A DNA stretch of 64,000 nt from the NCBI GenBank assembly GCA_012960465.1, contig DUBF01000088.1, positions 26,943 to 90,942 on the forward strand, in the 5' to 3' direction. Every line of letters starts with the position of its first letter. Position 1 is the first letter of the stretch. Below the pieces are notes generated by a model. It did no database searches. It worked only from the letters and a program-made list of their open reading frames with translations, and was not told where the DNA came from. Position numbers and translations under genes: made by a program. This stretch comes from Rhodospirillales bacterium (lineage in GTDB: Bacteria; Pseudomonadota; Alphaproteobacteria; Rhodospirillales; UBA2165). Positions 29,039-37,850 of this stretch are shown here, one piece after another.

Positions 29039-30028
29039 GTGAAGCGTTTTGAAAAAACAATCATAGCTTTTTTTGGTGTTTGCGGCATATCTTTATTGAT
29101 TGTTGCGACTAATATATCTCACAGTACGATATATAAATCGCCAAAAGCAAATTTTGCCAAAGCGGCTATAGGGACTGATACTGCTTTGAGCAATATTTTT
29201 AGCTCTTTAAAAAGCAACAACACAAATACCCATAAATATCTAACTGTTAGCGCCTTATCTGAAAAATTCACCATTTTGGACTATGACTTTGGAAATATTC
29301 TTGATGCAGGTGCAACGGTTCCGCGAATTTTAGTTATCAATATGCCTCGCGATATTTGGAAAATAAAAACTCCAGCAGATCGAAAGCTTGTTTTTTTTAA
29401 AACAATTTTGCCATTGGTCCTTGAAGCAAATAAATATATTTTACAAGATCGTGCGCGTCTTTTGCGAATAAAAAATGAGAAATCAAAAACCGGCAAAGTT
29501 TCTGTGACAGACAGGTTGTGGCTGGCAGGTTTGTTTGAAAGTTATGAGGTGGAACGAGATAATATTTCTGAATTACTCAGCCGCGTAGATATTATACCCC
29601 CATCGATAGCGTTAGCTCAAGCAGCTGAAGAAAGCGGTTGGGGAACTTCGCGGTTTGTTCTTGAAGGTAACGCGCTGTTTGGCCAGCATACGTCTGGAAC
29701 TAAATACTCATTGGTGCCTAAGGATCGTGAAAAAGGAAAGCGCCATAACATCCGTGCGTTTGCCACCTTATTGGATGCGGTTCGATCCTATGCTAGAAAT
29801 TTGAACATCCACAGAGCTTATCAAACGTTTCGAAATACACGCCAATTATTTCGTAAAAATGGTTATGAGATAATCGGCGAAAAATTAGTTTCAAAGCTTA
29901 CTAGTTATTCCGAACGGGGTGAGAAGTATGTGCGTACGATTCGGTCAATTATAAACCTAAACCGGCTTAAAAATTTAGATAAAGCGAAAATACAGGCAGA
30001 TTTTGTTATTAAAAAACCAACACAGTAG
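29039..30028 (+). CDS. Bax-like glucosaminidase domain protein
   Basis: 329 residues from GTG at 29039, with AGGGAG 11 bases upstream. Residues 8-27 are a single hydrophobic segment, likely a signal anchor. The core PPSIALAQAAEESGWGTSRF (about residues 183-202) is the signature of E. coli Bax and related glucosaminidase-domain proteins, with the Glu presumed catalytic. NALFGQ and the RAFATLLDAVRSYARNLN region follow. The family cleaves glycan strands or modifies peptidoglycan outside the membrane. The next two genes, on the other strand, are also cell-wall enzymes. The substrate is unproven. Confidence 0.8.
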   Translation: MKRFEKTIIAFFGVCGISLLIVATNISHSTIYKSPKANFAKAAIGTDTALSNIFSSLKSNNTNTHKYLTVSALSEKFTILDYDFGNILDAGATVPRILVINMPRDIWKIKTPADRKLVFFKTILPLVLEANKYILQDRARLLRIKNEKSKTGKVSVTDRLWLAGLFESYEVERDNISELLSRVDIIPPSIALAQAAEESGWGTSRFVLEGNALFGQHTSGTKYSLVPKDREKGKRHNIRAFATLLDAVRSYARNLNIHRAYQTFRNTRQLFRKNGYEIIGEKLVSKLTSYSERGEKYVRTIRSIINLNRLKNLDKAKIQADFVIKKPTQ

Positions 30029-30077
30029 ATTGAACCTTAATTTAGCCGCTAACTTATAATTATTTTGCTACTTTAAA

Positions 30078-31112
30078 TTAAGGTACCACGAAAAGGCGAC
30101 CAAGCCAGCGCCACCTTTTGTTTGGGCCCGGTAACGTGCAGTTAATTCGTGTACGCCCTTTTGGAAAAGGTTTGATCATTCTAATCTCAATCCGATGATC
30201 TATGCGCTCGATACGAAGGCGCCCTTCATTTGTAGAAAAACAAGATAGCCGATTAAGATTTTTAATAGATAAACTTACCGTAAAACCAAAATCAGGCGGA
30301 TTGTGTGTTTTAATCATGGGATCTGCAGGAGTGATATCTTTAACTGGTAACGGCAAGGCATTCAAAATTAACCGCAAACGCTCTAGACCGCCATAGTTTT
30401 CATTTAGAGAGAATCTTGGGATATATTTAAAATCTGTTGATGGATTTACAACCCCGGAATGTTGGCCAAACGCCATTTTATAGCCAGCTTTAATAACTTG
30501 TTTTTGGATATTTGTGCTAGCCTCGCCAAACGGGTAAGCAAATAAATATGGAACGTGACCAATTTCTTTGAATATACGAGAGTTCGAGTTCAAAAGTTCA
30601 AACTGGTTACGCTTATTTTCAGAAGTTGGCATGTGATTATGTGAAGTTGTGTGTGCGCCGATCTCTACACCACCTTTTTTTAGAGCTCTAATTTGATCCC
30701 AGCTCATATAATTGGCGGAACCACGGTCAATTGGAGCTGTTGCAATAAACACTGTAAAGGGTAAACCAGCTTTTTTAAACTTTGGCCACGCGTGGGTGTA
30801 AACGGATAGGTATCCATCATCAACGGTGATGCCAATAGTTCGATCGGGCAAATTTTTACCTCCTTGTATTGCATTGATAATATTTTTGACTGGTAGGACA
30901 TTGTAGTCTTTGCTTGAAAGCTCAGAGATATGTTTATCAAGTTGCTTTAGAGTAATGCTTGTTGATGGATAGTTTGCTTCACCGAAACGATGATACATAA
31001 GAATTGTAGCTGAACTATCAGCTTCAGCATTAGTAGAAAAAAAAACTAAGGCGTTTACGACTAAATTAATTAGTAATAAAATATTTAAAAACTTTATCTG
31101 TATATAATTCAT
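30078..31112 (-). CDS. Polysaccharide deacetylase (CE4/NodB) family protein
   Basis: 344 residues. A hydrophobic N-terminal signal (about 8-26) precedes the catalytic domain. Motif 1 is GITVDDGY (D98, D99; family TFDDG) and motif 2 is HTTSHNHM (H154, H158), which bind the metal. FAYPFGE is motif 3. The C-terminal 100 residues form a separate domain with TRINCTLPG and a conserved RWRWLGRLF end, seen in related alphaproteobacterial proteins. It removes N-acetyl groups from an exported polysaccharide or peptidoglycan; the substrate is not known. It ends near the Bax-like gene (convergent) and begins 4 bases after the dipeptidase gene stop, so they share a transcript. Confidence 0.85.
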   Translation of the reverse strand: MNYIQIKFLNILLLINLVVNALVFFSTNAEADSSATILMYHRFGEANYPSTSITLKQLDKHISELSSKDYNVLPVKNIINAIQGGKNLPDRTIGITVDDGYLSVYTHAWPKFKKAGLPFTVFIATAPIDRGSANYMSWDQIRALKKGGVEIGAHTTSHNHMPTSENKRNQFELLNSNSRIFKEIGHVPYLFAYPFGEASTNIQKQVIKAGYKMAFGQHSGVVNPSTDFKYIPRFSLNENYGGLERLRLILNALPLPVKDITPADPMIKTHNPPDFGFTVSLSIKNLNRLSCFSTNEGRLRIERIDHRIEIRMIKPFPKGRTRINCTLPGPNKRWRWLGRLFVVP

Positions 31113-31116
31113 AGAA

Positions 31117-31686
31117 TTAAATCTGGTCTATCCTGCTCATCATAGGTGTGTCTAAGATCGAATCATTCAATAAAGGTAGCCTCCGTGAATTAAAAAGTTG
31201 GTAGTGCCACCACTCATTTCTATAAAAATCCCATCCAGCTGTTGTCATTATTCCCATAAGAAGTGTCCGATTGCGTTGAGCCTCGGCGCTAATTTGCATA
31301 TTTCCATGGTGTGAGCGAGTTGTAAATGCATCGAATGTAGTTCCCATTTCTAAGGCCTCACCATTTAAATTTACGAGTGTTAAGTCAATTGCTGCACCTC
31401 GAGAATGGGGGGAACCACGATGCGGATCAGCAAGAAAATTAGGATCAGGTGTATGTTTCCATAAAACCCACTGTGCTTCAGAAGGCCGGAAAGCATCAAA
31501 AATTCTTAACTTTAAAGAGAATGTGGCCGCAAGTTTAATGGCTTTACACAATAAATTTTCAGCGTCAGGGTGGAGATAACAACCGGCTCTACGATACACA
31601 GGCTTGCCTGTAAAATTATTAGCTGTTGCGTATTTAATTAAAATTTCAACGCTATGGGTTTCTGGTAAAATTTCTATCAATATCAT
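31117..31686 (-). CDS. D-alanyl-D-alanine dipeptidase, VanX/DdpX family
   Basis: 189 residues, close to VanX (202). The zinc site is complete: SPHSRGAAIDLTL gives H94 and D101, and EWWHY gives E158 and H161. DAFRPSEAQ supplies the conserved Arg (R67). The enzyme splits D-Ala-D-Ala, in glycopeptide resistance (VanX) or in cell-wall recycling (DdpX). No vanH, vanA or regulator lies here, so recycling is the more economical reading. No signal peptide is seen, so it should act in the cytoplasm. The gene leads a two-gene unit with the deacetylase. Confidence 0.88.
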   Translation of the reverse strand: MILIEILPETHSVEILIKYATANNFTGKPVYRRAGCYLHPDAENLLCKAIKLAATFSLKLRIFDAFRPSEAQWVLWKHTPDPNFLADPHRGSPHSRGAAIDLTLVNLNGEALEMGTTFDAFTTRSHHGNMQISAEAQRNRTLLMGIMTTAGWDFYRNEWWHYQLFNSRRLPLLNDSILDTPMMSRIDQI

Positions 31687-31814
31687 TTTATGACTTTAAT
31701 CCGGACCAGTTAATTCGGCTCTGTATTTTTTGTTATTGATACTATAGGACATAACTTTAAAGTATAATTAAATGGGGATTGCTACAATGGGTATGAACAA
31801 ATGAAGGATTTAGA

Positions 31815-32510
31815 ATGTCGTTGAAGGTGTTGGCATTTGATACTGCGACATCTTCTTGCGCTATAACAATTTGGCAAAATCATCAAATTTTAGCTGAGAA
31901 GCAACAATTTATCGACCGCGGTCACGCTGAAATTTTAGTTCCTTTGATTGAAGCTGTGTTGTTTGAAGCCAATTTAAGTTATCAGGAACTTGACTTACTA
32001 GCAGTTACAACTGGCCCCGGCGCGTTCACTGGTATACGGATTGGTTTGGCAACTGCTCGTAGCTTGGCAATTGTATGTAATTTACCTTTGATTGGCATCA
32101 CAAATTTTGAAGCTTTAGTTAATGCAACACCAAAACCTGAGAGGCTAGGTTGTAAGATCCTTGTCGTTTTAGAAACAAAGCGATCAGATTTCTATATTTG
32201 TATGTATGATGAAAACCTGTCTGTTGTGGTAGAGCCCAAAACTGTTGACGGACCTGGGTTAGGGTCATTAGTGCAGAAAGGCACCCTTTTGTTGACAGGC
32301 GATGCAATTGAGCGTGCACTGCCGTTCTTGCGGGTGCCGGGCCTTCGAGTTGTCAAATCAACGTCTGAATATTATGTTAATCCAGGAATTGTTGCAGAGT
32401 TGGCCGCGGGTATAATGGGTTCGGGTTTAGTGTTGGAAAAGCCCCTGCCATTTTATCTTAAACCTCCGGACGTAAACTTACCCAGCACGCTAAAAATTTT
32501 TAGAGCTTAA
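31815..32510 (+). CDS. tsaB: tRNA threonylcarbamoyladenosine biosynthesis protein TsaB
   Basis: 231 residues. The N-terminus SLKVLAFDTATSSCAITIW and the motif VTTGPGAFTGIRIGLATAR are characteristic of TsaB (YeaZ). TsaB is the scaffold that pairs with TsaD and TsaE to make t6A37 in ANN-decoding tRNAs. A second nucleotide-binding half ends in FYLKPPDV. It is followed by rimI 19 bases later, the usual tsaB-rimI order. The start ATG at 31815 is preceded by GGATTTAGA. Confidence 0.93.
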   Translation: MSLKVLAFDTATSSCAITIWQNHQILAEKQQFIDRGHAEILVPLIEAVLFEANLSYQELDLLAVTTGPGAFTGIRIGLATARSLAIVCNLPLIGITNFEALVNATPKPERLGCKILVVLETKRSDFYICMYDENLSVVVEPKTVDGPGLGSLVQKGTLLLTGDAIERALPFLRVPGLRVVKSTSEYYVNPGIVAELAAGIMGSGLVLEKPLPFYLKPPDVNLPSTLKIFRA

Positions 32511-32529
32511 AAAAAATAGATGCAGTAAA

Positions 32530-33132
32530 ATGGATAATTTAACTAACTCTTGTGTTGAGTTTTTCGAAATTTCAACCCTTTATGCGGAGACCCTGGCTGT
32601 AGCTCATGCTAGATGTTTTGAGATCTCTTGGTCGTCTAAAGATTTTTATGAGCTTCTGAATTTGCCAACAGTTTTTGGATTTATTGCTCACATAGTGAAA
32701 AAAAATTCAAATATGTCTGATATTTTTTTGAGAACGAAGACCAATAAAAACAGCCGGGTTGTTGGGGGTTTCGTTCTTTGCTCAGTGGCTCGAGATCAAT
32801 GTGAGATCCTTACAATTTGCGTCTCGCCAGAATGGCGTCGCAGAGGGCTAGCTATTAATTTGATGAAAAATGTGATAACACGAGCAAAAAATATTGGTGT
32901 AAGGGAGATTTTTTTGGAAGTTGCAGAAAACAATAAAATCGCTTGTAACTTATACATTAATCAAGGTTTTAAAGAGTTCGGAAGGCGGAACCGATATTAT
33001 CGACAAAAAAAAGCGGGTCGATGCAATCCAGCTATCCAAAATTATATGTTGCTAAATTTATTAAAAAATAGCTATTTTACTGGGCTTTTTCAGTTGAATA
33101 ATTCAATTAAATATTACTACAATGGTAGGTAA
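32530..33132 (+). CDS. rimI: Ribosomal-protein-alanine N-acetyltransferase, RimI-like GNAT
   Basis: 200 residues. The GNAT core is present: VLCS-type beta strand GGFVLCSVARDQCEILTICV, then the acetyl-CoA loop SPEWRRRGLAINLMKNV, and LEVAENNKIACNLYINQGF, with a typical RRNRYYR end. RimI acetylates the N-terminus of S18, and in some bacteria other proteins. The gene has an insertion around residues 56-75 (KKNSNMSDIFLRTKTNKNSR) and an extra 25-30 residue tail, so it is longer than the usual 150-165. It follows tsaB directly. RimI is assigned by context and similarity; another GNAT specificity cannot be excluded. Confidence 0.82.
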   Translation: MDNLTNSCVEFFEISTLYAETLAVAHARCFEISWSSKDFYELLNLPTVFGFIAHIVKKNSNMSDIFLRTKTNKNSRVVGGFVLCSVARDQCEILTICVSPEWRRRGLAINLMKNVITRAKNIGVREIFLEVAENNKIACNLYINQGFKEFGRRNRYYRQKKAGRCNPAIQNYMLLNLLKNSYFTGLFQLNNSIKYYYNGR

Positions 33133-33281
33133 AAGTTTAAATCGAGCGTTCGTTTGGTGTTAATTAACCAACAGTTGCAGCACTCACTTATTTTGATGAA
33201 GGCTTGATAGACCTTGATTCAGTGATATCATTTACAGGGGTTTAATTTTTTATAATAATTAGGGAAGAATTATACACATTG

Positions 33282-33728
33282 ATGGGTCAGGAAAATACTA
33301 CGAAATTAGAGCAGCTTTGCATTGAACGCGGTATGAAGATGACAGAACAAAGGCGTATTATTGCGCGGGTATTGTCAGATGCAGATGACCATCCAGATGT
33401 TGAGGATCTCTATCAGCGTTCTGTTAAACTTGATCCAAAAATTAGTATAGCAACGGTTTATCGAACTGTACGTCTTTTTGAAGAAGCAGGGTTGTTAGAT
33501 AGGCATGATTTTGGTGATGGCCGATCACGTTATGAACAAGCGAGCGATGACCACCACGACCATTTGGTTGATGTCCAGTCAGGTGCAATCATTGAGTTTC
33601 ATGATGAGGAAGTTGAAGAATTGCAGCGCCAGATTGCGGCGCGTTTAGGCTACAGTCTTATTGGGCATCGGATGGAGTTATATGGTGTGGAATTAAAAGA
33701 TGTTTTAAAAAAACCGGGATCTAAATGA
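33282..33728 (+). CDS. Fur-family metalloregulator (Fur/Mur type)
   Basis: 148 residues from ATG 33282 (a TTG just before, at 33279). The winged helix has MTEQRRIIARVLSDADDHPD and SIATVYRTVRLFEEAGLL. The regulatory part reads DDHHDHLVDVQSGAIIEFHDEEVEELQ: the His-rich site is kept but the CxxC that binds structural zinc in E. coli Fur is missing (LVDVQSG instead of a Cys pair). This is normal for alphaproteobacterial Fur, which in many species senses manganese and is called Mur. Irr (54177-54596) is a second Fur-family gene. It precedes miaB, a common alphaproteobacterial order. Confidence 0.88.
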   Translation: MGQENTTKLEQLCIERGMKMTEQRRIIARVLSDADDHPDVEDLYQRSVKLDPKISIATVYRTVRLFEEAGLLDRHDFGDGRSRYEQASDDHHDHLVDVQSGAIIEFHDEEVEELQRQIAARLGYSLIGHRMELYGVELKDVLKKPGSK

Positions 33729-33779
33729 ATAAAATGATCTATAGCTCATGTATATCCGACACGGCTGTAAAGTTGTCGC

Positions 33780-35195
33780 TTGACTAAAAAGGTCCATATT
33801 AAAACATTTGGCTGTCAAATGAATGTTTACGATTCGGATCGGATGGCAGATGTCTTAGCCCCTATTGGCTACGTTGTTACTGATAAACCTGATAATGCGG
33901 ATATGATTATTATAAACACATGTCATATACGAGAGCAGGCTTCGGAAAAGCTTTTTTCTGAGTTGGGTCGGTTACAAAACATCAAGTCAAAACGTTGTGA
34001 TACCGGCAAGGCAACTGTTATTGCGGTTGCTGGTTGTGTTGCCCAGGCAGCGGGTGCTGAGATTTTAAAACGAGCTCCGTACGTCGATATTGTATTGGGA
34101 CCGCAGACGTACCATAGGCTGCCAAAAATGGTAGCGTATGCAACGCGACTAGGTGAAAAAAAAATAAATAAAAGTTTGTTAGATATTGAATTTCCGGAAA
34201 AAACTAAATTTGACTTTTTACCAAATGTTACTGCTAAAGGTTCATCTGCTTTTTTATCAATCCAGGAAGGGTGTGATAAATTTTGTGCTTTTTGCGTAGT
34301 GCCATATACACGAGGAGCAGAATACTCCCGATCAGTTGATGATATTATTTTTGAAGCAAAGAGCTTGGCAAGTGAAGGCGTCAAAGAGCTTACTCTTTTA
34401 GGGCAAAATGTTAATGCTTATCATGGTAAAAAAACTAAAGGTCATACTGGTAATGAAGTTGGTCTGGGCTACCTAATTCGTTCTCTTTCAGGAGTTGATG
34501 GCATTGAACGGCTGCGCTACATGACATCTCATCCCCTTGACATGGATGATGATTTGATTTCTGCTCATGGAGAAGTTGCATCTCTTATGCCGTTTTTACA
34601 TTTACCAGTTCAATCGGGTTCTGACCGTATTTTAAACAGGATGAATCGCCGCCACAAGGTAGCCGATTATCACCGTATTATTGATAAACTTTTGATGCAA
34701 CGCCCTGAGCTTAAATTTTCGTCTGATTTTATTGTTGGGTTTCCAGGGGAAAATGATCAAGATTTTGAAAATACGTTGAAACTGGTTCGTGAGATTAAAT
34801 TTCTTCAATCTTATTCATTTAAATATAGCTCGCGCCCCGGAACCCCGGGGGCATTGATGGATAAGCAAGTCCCCGAACATATTAAAGGCGAACGTTTGTC
34901 TGTTTTGCAGGATTTATTAACGCAACACCAGACTGCTTTTAACCAAGAGAGTGTTGGGGAAATAATGCCTATTTTATTTGATCGTAGAGGCCGCAAGACG
35001 AATCAAATCGTTGGGCGCTCCCCGTTTATGCAGCCCGTTCACGTGAAAGCTTCAAACGAATATTTTGGCCAAATTGTTGATGTTAGCTTGCTTACCGCAA
35101 CCTCTAACAGTTTAAGTGGTGAAATTTTTTTAAACGACAAATTGTCGCAAAATTTAGACAATCTTTCTTTTAATGCTGAAAGAAATTGTGTGTGA
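33780..35195 (+). CDS. miaB: tRNA-2-methylthio-N6-dimethylallyladenosine synthase
   Basis: 471 residues from TTG at 33780; a stop codon lies just upstream in frame, and no ATG fits. The UPF0004 domain (residues 1-130) has FGCQMNVYDSDRM and INTCHIREQA with the auxiliary cluster cysteines. The radical SAM motif GCDKFCAFCVVPYTRG (CX3CX2C) and LGQNVNAYHG, FLHLPVQSGSD follow, with a C-terminal TRAM domain. MiaB converts i6A37 to ms2i6A37 in tRNA. The stop overlaps the phoH start as GTGA, implying coupled translation. Confidence 0.95.
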   Translation: MTKKVHIKTFGCQMNVYDSDRMADVLAPIGYVVTDKPDNADMIIINTCHIREQASEKLFSELGRLQNIKSKRCDTGKATVIAVAGCVAQAAGAEILKRAPYVDIVLGPQTYHRLPKMVAYATRLGEKKINKSLLDIEFPEKTKFDFLPNVTAKGSSAFLSIQEGCDKFCAFCVVPYTRGAEYSRSVDDIIFEAKSLASEGVKELTLLGQNVNAYHGKKTKGHTGNEVGLGYLIRSLSGVDGIERLRYMTSHPLDMDDDLISAHGEVASLMPFLHLPVQSGSDRILNRMNRRHKVADYHRIIDKLLMQRPELKFSSDFIVGFPGENDQDFENTLKLVREIKFLQSYSFKYSSRPGTPGALMDKQVPEHIKGERLSVLQDLLTQHQTAFNQESVGEIMPILFDRRGRKTNQIVGRSPFMQPVHVKASNEYFGQIVDVSLLTATSNSLSGEIFLNDKLSQNLDNLSFNAERNCV

Positions 35196-36256
35196 GCTCA
35201 AGTTATTCGAAAATAACAAAGGCTAAAAAAACGCTTAAAGAGAAAACCCTTAAGGGACAATTTTTGAGCCTTAAAATACAAGATACAAAGCTTCCAATGG
35301 AATTTGACGATAATACATTGTTGCCATTATTGTTTGGTGAACACAACATTCATTTGGTTAGTGTCGAAAACAAACTTGACGTTGTTCTGCATACTAGAGG
35401 TAATACGCTAGTAATTTTAGGTTCTAAAGACCAGGTTAAGGTTGCTCACAAAGTTATAACTAATCTTTATGCTCAGGCTAAAAACGGGCGGAAGATAGAT
35501 TCTGCAGATGTAGATGGGGTATTGAGGATGGCGAGCTTAAATATCAATAGTAAGGTGTTAGAGAATATAAATACCGCTACTATCAAAACACAGAAGCGCA
35601 ATATTAGTCCTCGTTCGTCCCAGCAAGCGGCCTATCTTGATGCAATTAGTGAATATGATTTGGTTTTTGGATTAGGACCAGCTGGAACAGGTAAAACATA
35701 CTTGGCTGTTGCTAAGGGAGTTGAAGCTTTGATCACAGGGAAAGTGGATCGTATTATATTGTCTCGTCCAGCAGTGGAGGCCGGCGAGCATTTAGGTTTT
35801 TTACCCGGTGACATGCGGGAAAAAGTTGATCCTTATTTACGCCCTCTCTATGATGCCCTCTTTGACATGTTACCAGAAAACCAGGTTGCCAAGAAATTAG
35901 AAAATGGAGAAATTGAAATCGCCCCACTCGCTTTCATGAGAGGGCGAACTCTATCTGATGCATTCGTGATTTTAGATGAGGCACAAAATACCACGTCTGT
36001 TCAAATGAAAATGTTTCTAACCCGACTTGGTGAAAATGCTTCAATGGTAATTACTGGAGATCTTAGCCAAGTTGATTTGCCCTCTGGGACGCGGTCTGGC
36101 TTGCGTGATGCCGTCGAGACTTTGGGCGATGTTAGGGGGGTATCTTTTGTCCATTATACAGAGTTAGATGTTGTTCGGCACCCCCTTGTGTCTAGGATTA
36201 TTAAAGCTTATGAGAAAAACACTTCTGGAAATCAATATGTTAAGCCTCGGGGTTGA
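35192..36256 (+). CDS. phoH: PhoH-family ATPase
   Basis: 354 residues from GTG at 35192, whose GTGA overlaps the miaB stop; a TTG at 35186 would add two residues. A KH-like N-terminal region (about 40-120) precedes the P-loop ATPase with Walker A GLGPAGTGKTYLAVA (about 168-182) and the Walker B region FVILDEAQNTTSVQMKMF. TGDLSQVDLPSG and RHPLVSRII are PhoH hallmarks. The family is linked to RNA metabolism; the exact role is unsettled. It is followed by ybeY and corC in the order miaB-phoH-ybeY-corC-lnt, well known in Proteobacteria. Confidence 0.93.
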   Translation: MSSSYSKITKAKKTLKEKTLKGQFLSLKIQDTKLPMEFDDNTLLPLLFGEHNIHLVSVENKLDVVLHTRGNTLVILGSKDQVKVAHKVITNLYAQAKNGRKIDSADVDGVLRMASLNINSKVLENINTATIKTQKRNISPRSSQQAAYLDAISEYDLVFGLGPAGTGKTYLAVAKGVEALITGKVDRIILSRPAVEAGEHLGFLPGDMREKVDPYLRPLYDALFDMLPENQVAKKLENGEIEIAPLAFMRGRTLSDAFVILDEAQNTTSVQMKMFLTRLGENASMVITGDLSQVDLPSGTRSGLRDAVETLGDVRGVSFVHYTELDVVRHPLVSRIIKAYEKNTSGNQYVKPRG

Positions 36257-36280
36257 TTGAGAAATAGTATTGTGAAAACT

Positions 36281-36778
36281 ATGTCCACCAATGTGATTAC
36301 CAACGTTCAGTTAAAAAGTGTACAATGGAAAGTGCGGTTAGTTGATGTGGAAAGCCTTTGCCAAGTAGCGGCTTCAGCTGTTTGGCAAGCAGCCTTTGAA
36401 TCTGATAAAATATTTGAAGTAACTATAGCGCTTGCTGATAATGTCATGGTCCAAGAACTCAATCTTAAATATCGCAATCAAAATAAACCAACGAATGTTT
36501 TGTCTTTTCCTTCTGATTTCGATGAGGGAACTGTGTATGGAGACATACCTACTTTAGGCGATGTTGTCGTCGCTTTTGAGACGGCGAAAGCCGAGGCCCC
36601 TCAGCATTTGTCTGACCATTTAAGTCATCTCGTAGTTCATGGCTGTCTCCATTTGCTGGGCTATAATCATGACGATGACGAAGGGGCAAATGAAATGGAG
36701 ATCCTGGAAATTAAAATTTTAGCAGGCTTAGGAATTAAAAACCCTTATGGTTCGGAATATCTTTTTTTGATGAATTAA
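36281..36778 (+). CDS. ybeY: Endoribonuclease/rRNA maturation factor YbeY
   Basis: 165 residues from ATG 36281; an in-frame TTG at 36257 and a GTG at 36272 are alternatives but the family start fits the ATG. The metal motif is HGCLHLLGYNHDDD (HGxLHLxGYxH), with the usual Asp before His replaced by Asn. NKPTNVLSFPSDFDEG and LGDVVVAFETA are also typical. YbeY is a zinc-dependent enzyme needed for 16S rRNA 3' end maturation and ribosome quality control. It sits between phoH and corC. It starts 25 bases after phoH. Confidence 0.92.
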   Translation: MSTNVITNVQLKSVQWKVRLVDVESLCQVAASAVWQAAFESDKIFEVTIALADNVMVQELNLKYRNQNKPTNVLSFPSDFDEGTVYGDIPTLGDVVVAFETAKAEAPQHLSDHLSHLVVHGCLHLLGYNHDDDEGANEMEILEIKILAGLGIKNPYGSEYLFLMN

Positions 36779-36854
36779 GTTTGTAAAACTATAAATTAGT
36801 TGGGTGTCTGAAGTTAGTCAAAATATAAACCTTTAAGGTGTTGTTGAGAACTGA

Positions 36855-37850
36855 ATGATTAAAAATAATAGTGGTTCAATATTCATAAAAACATTGATCC
36901 AAAGTTGGCGCAAAATAGTATTGGAAATTTTTGAACCACTGAAAAGCCGGTGGTTAAGATTTACAAGACCGCTTAATATTGAAGACCCTGTGCGTGAAGC
37001 TATTGAAGATTTGATTGAAGACAGTGAAAGTAATGCAACTCTTCTTGAAATTGAAGAGCGCAATTTATTGTCTAATATTTTGAGACTTAAAGATAAGGCT
37101 GTCTCAGATGTTATGGTGCCTCGAGCTGATATTTCAGCTTTGGATGTTGATGCGTCTTTTGTCGATTTAATAGAACTGATTAATAATGAGTCTCATTCTA
37201 GAGTGCCAATTTTTCAAGAAGCCTTAGATGATGCAATTGGTATGGTGCATATTAAAGACGTTATGGCTGCTCATTCATTATTTAAGGTTGCTGATCAGAA
37301 AAATGACACCGAGAATTTGCATTTACGTAATATTATGCGGGATATCCTATTTGTTTCCCCATCAATGCAAGTGCTAGAGCTTTTGCTTGAAATGCGGGTT
37401 AAACGGATTCACATGGCTTTAGTTGTTGATGAGTTTGGTGGCGTTGATGGTTTGGTTACAATTGAGGATTTGGTTGAAGAAATTGTCGGCGAAATTGAAG
37501 ATGAGCATGATCAAGATGAGGACCCACAGTTGTTTTTAAAGCCTGACGGTTCTATTGAAGCTGATGCCCGTGTTTTGATTAAAAGTTTTGAGGAAACAGT
37601 CGGCAAGGTGGTCACTGAAGATGAGCGGATAGAGTTTGATACACTCGGTGGTTTAGTTTTTTCGCTTGCTGGCCGGGTGCCAATCCGGGGTGAGCTTGTG
37701 CGGCATTCCTGTGGTATGGAAATTGAAATTGTTGATGCCGATCCTAGGCGCATAAAAAGTATTCGCATACGTGGTTTGGAATTTGACTTACTTTCAAACA
37801 CAAAGGATAACGCAGAAAAAAATAGTAGTGATCTGTCCGTGACCCCGTGA
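36855..37850 (+). CDS. CorC/HlyC-type CBS domain protein
   Basis: 331 residues with no membrane segment. Residues 60-90 are acidic. Two CBS domains span about 88-225, with MVPRADISALDVD and KRIHMALVVDEFGGVDGLVTIEDLVEEIVGEIEDE. The C-terminal transporter-associated domain contains EFDTLGGLVFSLAGRVPIRGE. In enterobacteria CorC is linked to magnesium/cobalt efflux; as the DUF21 membrane part is absent this is the CorC-type soluble form. It precedes lnt, overlapping it by four bases (GTGA). Confidence 0.88.
   Translation: MIKNNSGSIFIKTLIQSWRKIVLEIFEPLKSRWLRFTRPLNIEDPVREAIEDLIEDSESNATLLEIEERNLLSNILRLKDKAVSDVMVPRADISALDVDASFVDLIELINNESHSRVPIFQEALDDAIGMVHIKDVMAAHSLFKVADQKNDTENLHLRNIMRDILFVSPSMQVLELLLEMRVKRIHMALVVDEFGGVDGLVTIEDLVEEIVGEIEDEHDQDEDPQLFLKPDGSIEADARVLIKSFEETVGKVVTEDERIEFDTLGGLVFSLAGRVPIRGELVRHSCGMEIEIVDADPRRIKSIRIRGLEFDLLSNTKDNAEKNSSDLSVTP

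Noticed and set aside
28840-29052. TTG-started 70-codon frame before the glucosaminidase gene, with AGGAG upstream
   Set aside because: It overlaps the next CDS, has no recognisable motif, and contains the 18-base dyad; more likely a chance frame.
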